Source of the DNA: Glaciecola sp048820975
GTDB taxonomy: Bacteria > Pseudomonadota > Gammaproteobacteria > Enterobacterales > Alteromonadaceae
Length of the DNA stretch: 64,000 nt
Direction: 5' to 3'
Assembly (NCBI RefSeq): GCF_048820975.1
Contig: NZ_JBMEUF010000002.1
Span: 372,001 to 436,000 of the forward strand
Position numbers and translations under genes: made by a program. Position 1 is the stretch's first letter, and each line of letters starts with the position of its first letter. The notes under the pieces were generated by a model that was not told the origin of the DNA, did not search any database, and worked only from the letters and a program-made list of their open reading frames with translations. This document shows positions 61,103 to 64,000 of the stretch, one piece after another.

Positions 61103-62173
61103 ATGAAAATTAAATCATTGCTCACAGCACTGGTAGCAGCCAGTATTGCATTTAGCCCCATGGCTTTTGCTAAAGAAAAAACTTACCGCTGGCGTTTAGC
61201 TGAAACTTGGGGACCAAACTTCCCAGTATTTGGTGATGCATCTAAGAATATGGCCAAAATGGTTGAAGAAATGTCTGGCGGCCGTTTACAAATTCGCATT
61301 GATTCTGCGAATAAGCATAAATCAGCCTTGGGTATTTTTGATTTTGTGAGAACGGGCCAGTATCAAATGGGCCATTCAGCGTCTTATTATTGGAAGGGTA
61401 AAGACATCAACACTATGTTTTTCACAACCCTGCCCTTTGGTATGACAACGCCTGAACAATACGCGTGGTTTTATCATGGCGGCGGTATGGAGCTAATGAA
61501 AGAAACCTACAGCAAATACGGCATTTTATCGTACCCAGGCGGAAATACTGGTAACCAAATGGGCGGCTGGTTCAGAAAAGAAATTAACACCCTTGAAGAT
61601 TTAAAAGGCCTTAAAATGCGTATCCCGGGTTTTGCTGGCGAAGTGTTAGCTAAATTAGGCGCTAAACCAACAAATATCCCTTCAGCCGAGTTATATACAG
61701 CGTTAGAGCGTAACACCATTGATGCACTTGAATGGGTTGGCCCTTCACTTGATTTACGCATGGGCTTTCACAAAATTGCGCCATATTACTACACCGGTTG
61801 GCATGAGCCTGCGACTGAGCTTCAGTTTATGGTAAACGAAAAAGCGTTTAATTCACTGCCTGAAGATCTTCAACATATATTGACGGTGGCTATGAAAACC
61901 GCCGCTTATGATATGTATACCCAGTCTACCCATGAAAGCTCTGAAAACTTAGCTACACTTCAAAAAGAATATCCGAATGTAAAAATTCGTTCATTCCCAC
62001 CTGAAGTGATGAATGCGATTAAAGCTGAAAACGACAAGTTACTTGAAGAGTTTGCGGCAGCCGACCCTCTTACTAAGAAAATTTTAGAATCTATTCATAG
62101 TTACGGTGATAAAGCTCGTCAGTGGACTAACTTCTCTGATCGCGCTTATTTAGATAACTTTGATTCAAAATAA
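61103..62173 (+). CDS. dctP: TRAP transporter substrate-binding protein (DctP family, TakP-like)
   Basis: A 356-residue periplasmic binding protein. Signal peptide 1-24 (SPMAFAKE). The ligand-binding Arg is expected in GLKMRIPGFAGEVLAKLGAKP, the conserved TRAP segment, and ALERNTIDALEWVGPSLDLRMGFHKIAPYYYTG with GWHEPATE is close to the alpha-keto-acid-binding TakP group. The substrate is probably a 2-oxo or related carboxylate. ATG 61103 has AGGA upstream; the GTG at 61067 would place 12 residues before the signal peptide. A hairpin separates it from dctQ. Confidence 0.92.
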   Translation: MKIKSLLTALVAASIAFSPMAFAKEKTYRWRLAETWGPNFPVFGDASKNMAKMVEEMSGGRLQIRIDSANKHKSALGIFDFVRTGQYQMGHSASYYWKGKDINTMFFTTLPFGMTTPEQYAWFYHGGGMELMKETYSKYGILSYPGGNTGNQMGGWFRKEINTLEDLKGLKMRIPGFAGEVLAKLGAKPTNIPSAELYTALERNTIDALEWVGPSLDLRMGFHKIAPYYYTGWHEPATELQFMVNEKAFNSLPEDLQHILTVAMKTAAYDMYTQSTHESSENLATLQKEYPNVKIRSFPPEVMNAIKAENDKLLEEFAAADPLTKKILESIHSYGDKARQWTNFSDRAYLDNFDSK

Positions 62174-62200
62174 GTTTAGGTAGCATATTTTTATTCACAA

Positions 62201-62230
62201 GAGGTATCTAGCGTAGATACCTCTTCTTTT
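62201..62230 (+). terminator. Partial terminator between dctP and dctQ
   Basis: GAGGTATCTA-GCG-TAGATACCTC is a perfect 10-bp stem with a three-base loop, followed by TTCTTTT. It lies within the operon, so it should lower expression of the membrane subunits relative to the binding protein and protect the 3' end of the dctP message. Confidence 0.82.
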
Positions 62231-62248
62231 ATACAAGGTCTCAAACAA

Positions 62249-62782
62249 ATGAAATTTTTACACATGGCACTTGGCAAGTTTATCGATATGATGGGGCAAC
62301 TTTGCGTTGTGCTAATGATATTGATGGTAGCCAATGTGTTTTACGATGTGTTGATGCGTTATTTTTTCAACGATGTCAGCATTGGTATGCAAGAGTTGGA
62401 GTGGCATTTGTTTGCGGCAATGTTTATGTTCGGCATAGGATTTACGCTAAAAGAAGATGCTCACGTTCGCGTGGATATATTTTACGAGAAACTAAATCCT
62501 CATACTCAAGCATACATTGATATTTTTGCCGCACTATTCTTTGCGCTTCCTATCACAATAATTGTGATGTATTACGGCTACTCTTATGCTTTTGATGCCT
62601 ATGAAATGATGGAAGGCAGCCCCGATCCGGGCGGCTTACCTTACCGATGGATTATTCGTTCCGTAATCCCTATTAGTAACGCATTTTTAATTTTATGTAT
62701 TTTTTATACGGTTGTTGGCAACATACTTAAACTTAAAGGCCCCAACGTTCACGAAGACCACATTCATAGCGAGGGGGTTTAA
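62249..62782 (+). CDS. dctQ: TRAP transporter small permease (DctQ family)
   Basis: A 177-residue inner-membrane subunit with four predicted helices (about 14-36, 46-68, 91-112, 131-153). The WHLFAAMFMFGIGFTLKEDAHVRVDIFY block is the DctQ signature. It forms the transporter with DctM and takes up the ligand delivered by DctP using a sodium gradient. It starts 18 bases after the intergenic terminator tract and ends two bases before dctM. Confidence 0.93.
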   Translation: MKFLHMALGKFIDMMGQLCVVLMILMVANVFYDVLMRYFFNDVSIGMQELEWHLFAAMFMFGIGFTLKEDAHVRVDIFYEKLNPHTQAYIDIFAALFFALPITIIVMYYGYSYAFDAYEMMEGSPDPGGLPYRWIIRSVIPISNAFLILCIFYTVVGNILKLKGPNVHEDHIHSEGV

Positions 62783-62784
62783 TA

Positions 62785-64000
62785 ATGGAAGGTTTAATTC
62801 TCTTTTTTGTTGCCCTTGTTTTGCTATTTATGGGCTATTACGTTGCATTCACCTTTGCGGGTGTATCCGTTATTGTGGGCGTGTTCTTCTTAGGTATCGA
62901 TTTATTCGAATTTATGCCTTATCGCATAATGAGCATCATGGAAAATACTACCTTGATGTCTATCCCCATGTTTATATTTATGGGGATTGTGCTGCAAAAA
63001 ACCGGGCTTGCCGAACGCTTACTTGAATCATCCGCCAAGTTATTTGGTGGTTTGTCAGGTGGTGTGGCTATATCTACTATTGTGGTAGGCGCATTACTTG
63101 CCGCTTCTACTGGCGTGGTAGGTGCTTCAGTAGTGGCAATGGGCGTTATTTCCCTGCCTGTTATGCTTAAAAACCGATACCATGAACCCACTGCTGCTGG
63201 TGTAATTTGTGCTTCAGGTACATTGGGTCAAATTATTCCGCCCTCTATTATTCTTATTATTTTAGGCGATGTAATGGGCTTGGCTGTAGGCGATTTATTT
63301 AAAGCCGCTGTAATTCCTGGCGTTATGCTAATTGGCGCGTATGTGACTTACATATTAGTTCTTAGTTACATTAAACCAGAATATTGCCCGCCTATTCCTG
63401 TAGAAGAAGATAAAGCCACTATTTTAAAGCAAGCCGCTAAAGACATTGTTCCGCCTATGTTATTAATTATAGCGGTGCTGGGCTCTATCTTTTCGGGCAT
63501 TGCGACCCCTACTGAATCATCAGCGATTGGGGCGGTGGGTGCCATAGTGTTAGCGCAGTTTTATGGTGGTATTTCATTTAAAACTATTTTTGCGGTATCA
63601 AAAGATTCAGTAAAAGTATCGTCTATGATATTTGCCGTGTTAATAGGTGCTACTGCGTTTTCTATGGTATTTAGTTACTCAGGCGGCGAGTACTTAGTAG
63701 AAGAGTTTTTCTTGGACTTACCAGGTGAGAAATGGGCCTTTATTATTTTAGTAATGCTCGCCATTTTGCTTTTAGGATTCTTTATCGACTTTATTGAAAT
63801 TGCTTTCTTGGTAGTGCCTATTATCACACCGGTGGCTATTGCACTTGATATCGACCTTATATGGTTCGCTATTTTGATTTCAATGAATTTGCAAACGTCC
63901 TTCTTATCACCGCCCTTTGGGTTTAGCCTATTTTATTTAAAAGGCGTGGCACCTAAGTCATTTAAAACTACCACTATATATAAAGGTGTAGTGCCATTTA
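62785..64000 (+). CDS. dctM: TRAP transporter large permease (DctM family), cut by window end
   Basis: An open frame of about 405 codons from ATG 62785 running off the window; family members are about 425-430 residues, so only some 20-25 residues are missing. The many hydrophobic helices carry DctM marks: MSIPMFIFMGIVLQKTGL, ASTGVVGASVVAMGVISLPVML, ASGTLGQIIPPSIILII, IFSGIATPTESSAIGAVGA and NLQTSFLSPPFGFSLFYLKG. It is the sodium-driven transport subunit for the DctP ligand, translated with dctQ (two-base gap). Confidence 0.93.
   Translation, partial: MEGLILFFVALVLLFMGYYVAFTFAGVSVIVGVFFLGIDLFEFMPYRIMSIMENTTLMSIPMFIFMGIVLQKTGLAERLLESSAKLFGGLSGGVAISTIVVGALLAASTGVVGASVVAMGVISLPVMLKNRYHEPTAAGVICASGTLGQIIPPSIILIILGDVMGLAVGDLFKAAVIPGVMLIGAYVTYILVLSYIKPEYCPPIPVEEDKATILKQAAKDIVPPMLLIIAVLGSIFSGIATPTESSAIGAVGAIVLAQFYGGISFKTIFAVSKDSVKVSSMIFAVLIGATAFSMVFSYSGGEYLVEEFFLDLPGEKWAFIILVMLAILLLGFFIDFIEIAFLVVPIITPVAIALDIDLIWFAILISMNLQTSFLSPPFGFSLFYLKGVAPKSFKTTTIYKGVVPF

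Noticed and set aside
1..64000. Mobile elements, CRISPR arrays, rRNA or tRNA genes
   Set aside because: No transposase, integrase, phage gene, spaced repeat array, tRNA cloverleaf or rRNA segment was recognised on reading the gaps between genes. Short or divergent cases could be missed by eye.

Overview
The window looks like chromosomal DNA of a marine gammaproteobacterium of the Alteromonadales (Glaciecola/Paraglaciecola/Alteromonas type). This is judged from its moderate-to-low GC, gene families typical of that group (GlyGly-CTERM protease, TSP3-repeat OmpA, TRAP transporter, NasST-controlled nitrate assimilation) and the absence of phage, plasmid or insertion-sequence genes. No rRNA, tRNA or CRISPR array was found. 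The species cannot be named from the sequence alone.

Layout. 0.1-5.3 kb: DNA repair helicases uvrD (behind a perfect LexA-box core) and recQ, with rarD between them. 5.3-12.8 kb: mixed housekeeping genes (glutathione transferase, a small lipoprotein cytochrome c, the AMPylase selO with a small overlapping gene, a GGDEF-EAL membrane protein with a degenerate GGDEF motif, ribA, an ATP-grasp enzyme). 12.9-27.0 kb: a complete nitrate assimilation locus, all on the minus strand: nirB-nirD-nasA-cobA, then the regulators nasT-nasS, then nrtA-nrtB-nrtD and an outer-membrane barrel. 27.0-29.1 kb: feoAB with a Fur-like box. 29.2-37.6 kb: an unfamiliar eight-gene minus-strand cluster (two membrane-anchored VWA proteins, a MotA/TolQ-like channel, a 46-residue membrane peptide, a PEGA/SUMF1 protein, a TM/coiled-coil/PEGA protein, a lipoprotein and a small secreted protein). 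37.8-46.9 kb: cca, ybaK, a serine hydrolase, a cupredoxin plus outer-membrane protein pair, a TetR/DMT exporter pair, a GlyGly-CTERM trypsin and a small unknown protein. 47.1-56.7 kb: ompA-like porin, lipoprotein, trxC, a very large alpha-2-macroglobulin lipoprotein, hemolysin III, argO. 56.7-64.0 kb: a hybrid kinase, a Cache kinase/LuxR response regulator pair and a divergent TRAP transporter (dctP-dctQ-dctM) whose last gene runs off the window.

How the genes work together. The nitrate locus forms one regulated circuit. Nitrate would enter through the outer-membrane barrel and NrtABD, be reduced by NasA and NirBD (whose siroheme needs the CobA methyltransferase), and be sensed by NasS/NasT. 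Both structural transcripts (nirB and nrtA) begin with a leader RNA carrying an AxxGxx hexaloop hairpin that overlaps the 5' arm of an intrinsic terminator, the arrangement expected for NasT (ANTAR) antitermination. Both also have an upstream sigma-54-like promoter and an NtrC-like palindrome, so they appear gated by nitrogen status and by nitrate. The 29-37 kb cluster is the best candidate for an undescribed system. Its two VWA proteins share an N-terminal transmembrane signature with a buried Asp, resembling MotB/ExbD/TolR stator subunits, and lie beside a MotA/TolQ-like subunit. This suggests a proton-driven envelope machine in which VWA domains replace the usual peptidoglycan-binding domains. 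The TRAP operon and the adjacent Cache-kinase/LuxR pair probably form a carboxylate sensing and uptake unit.
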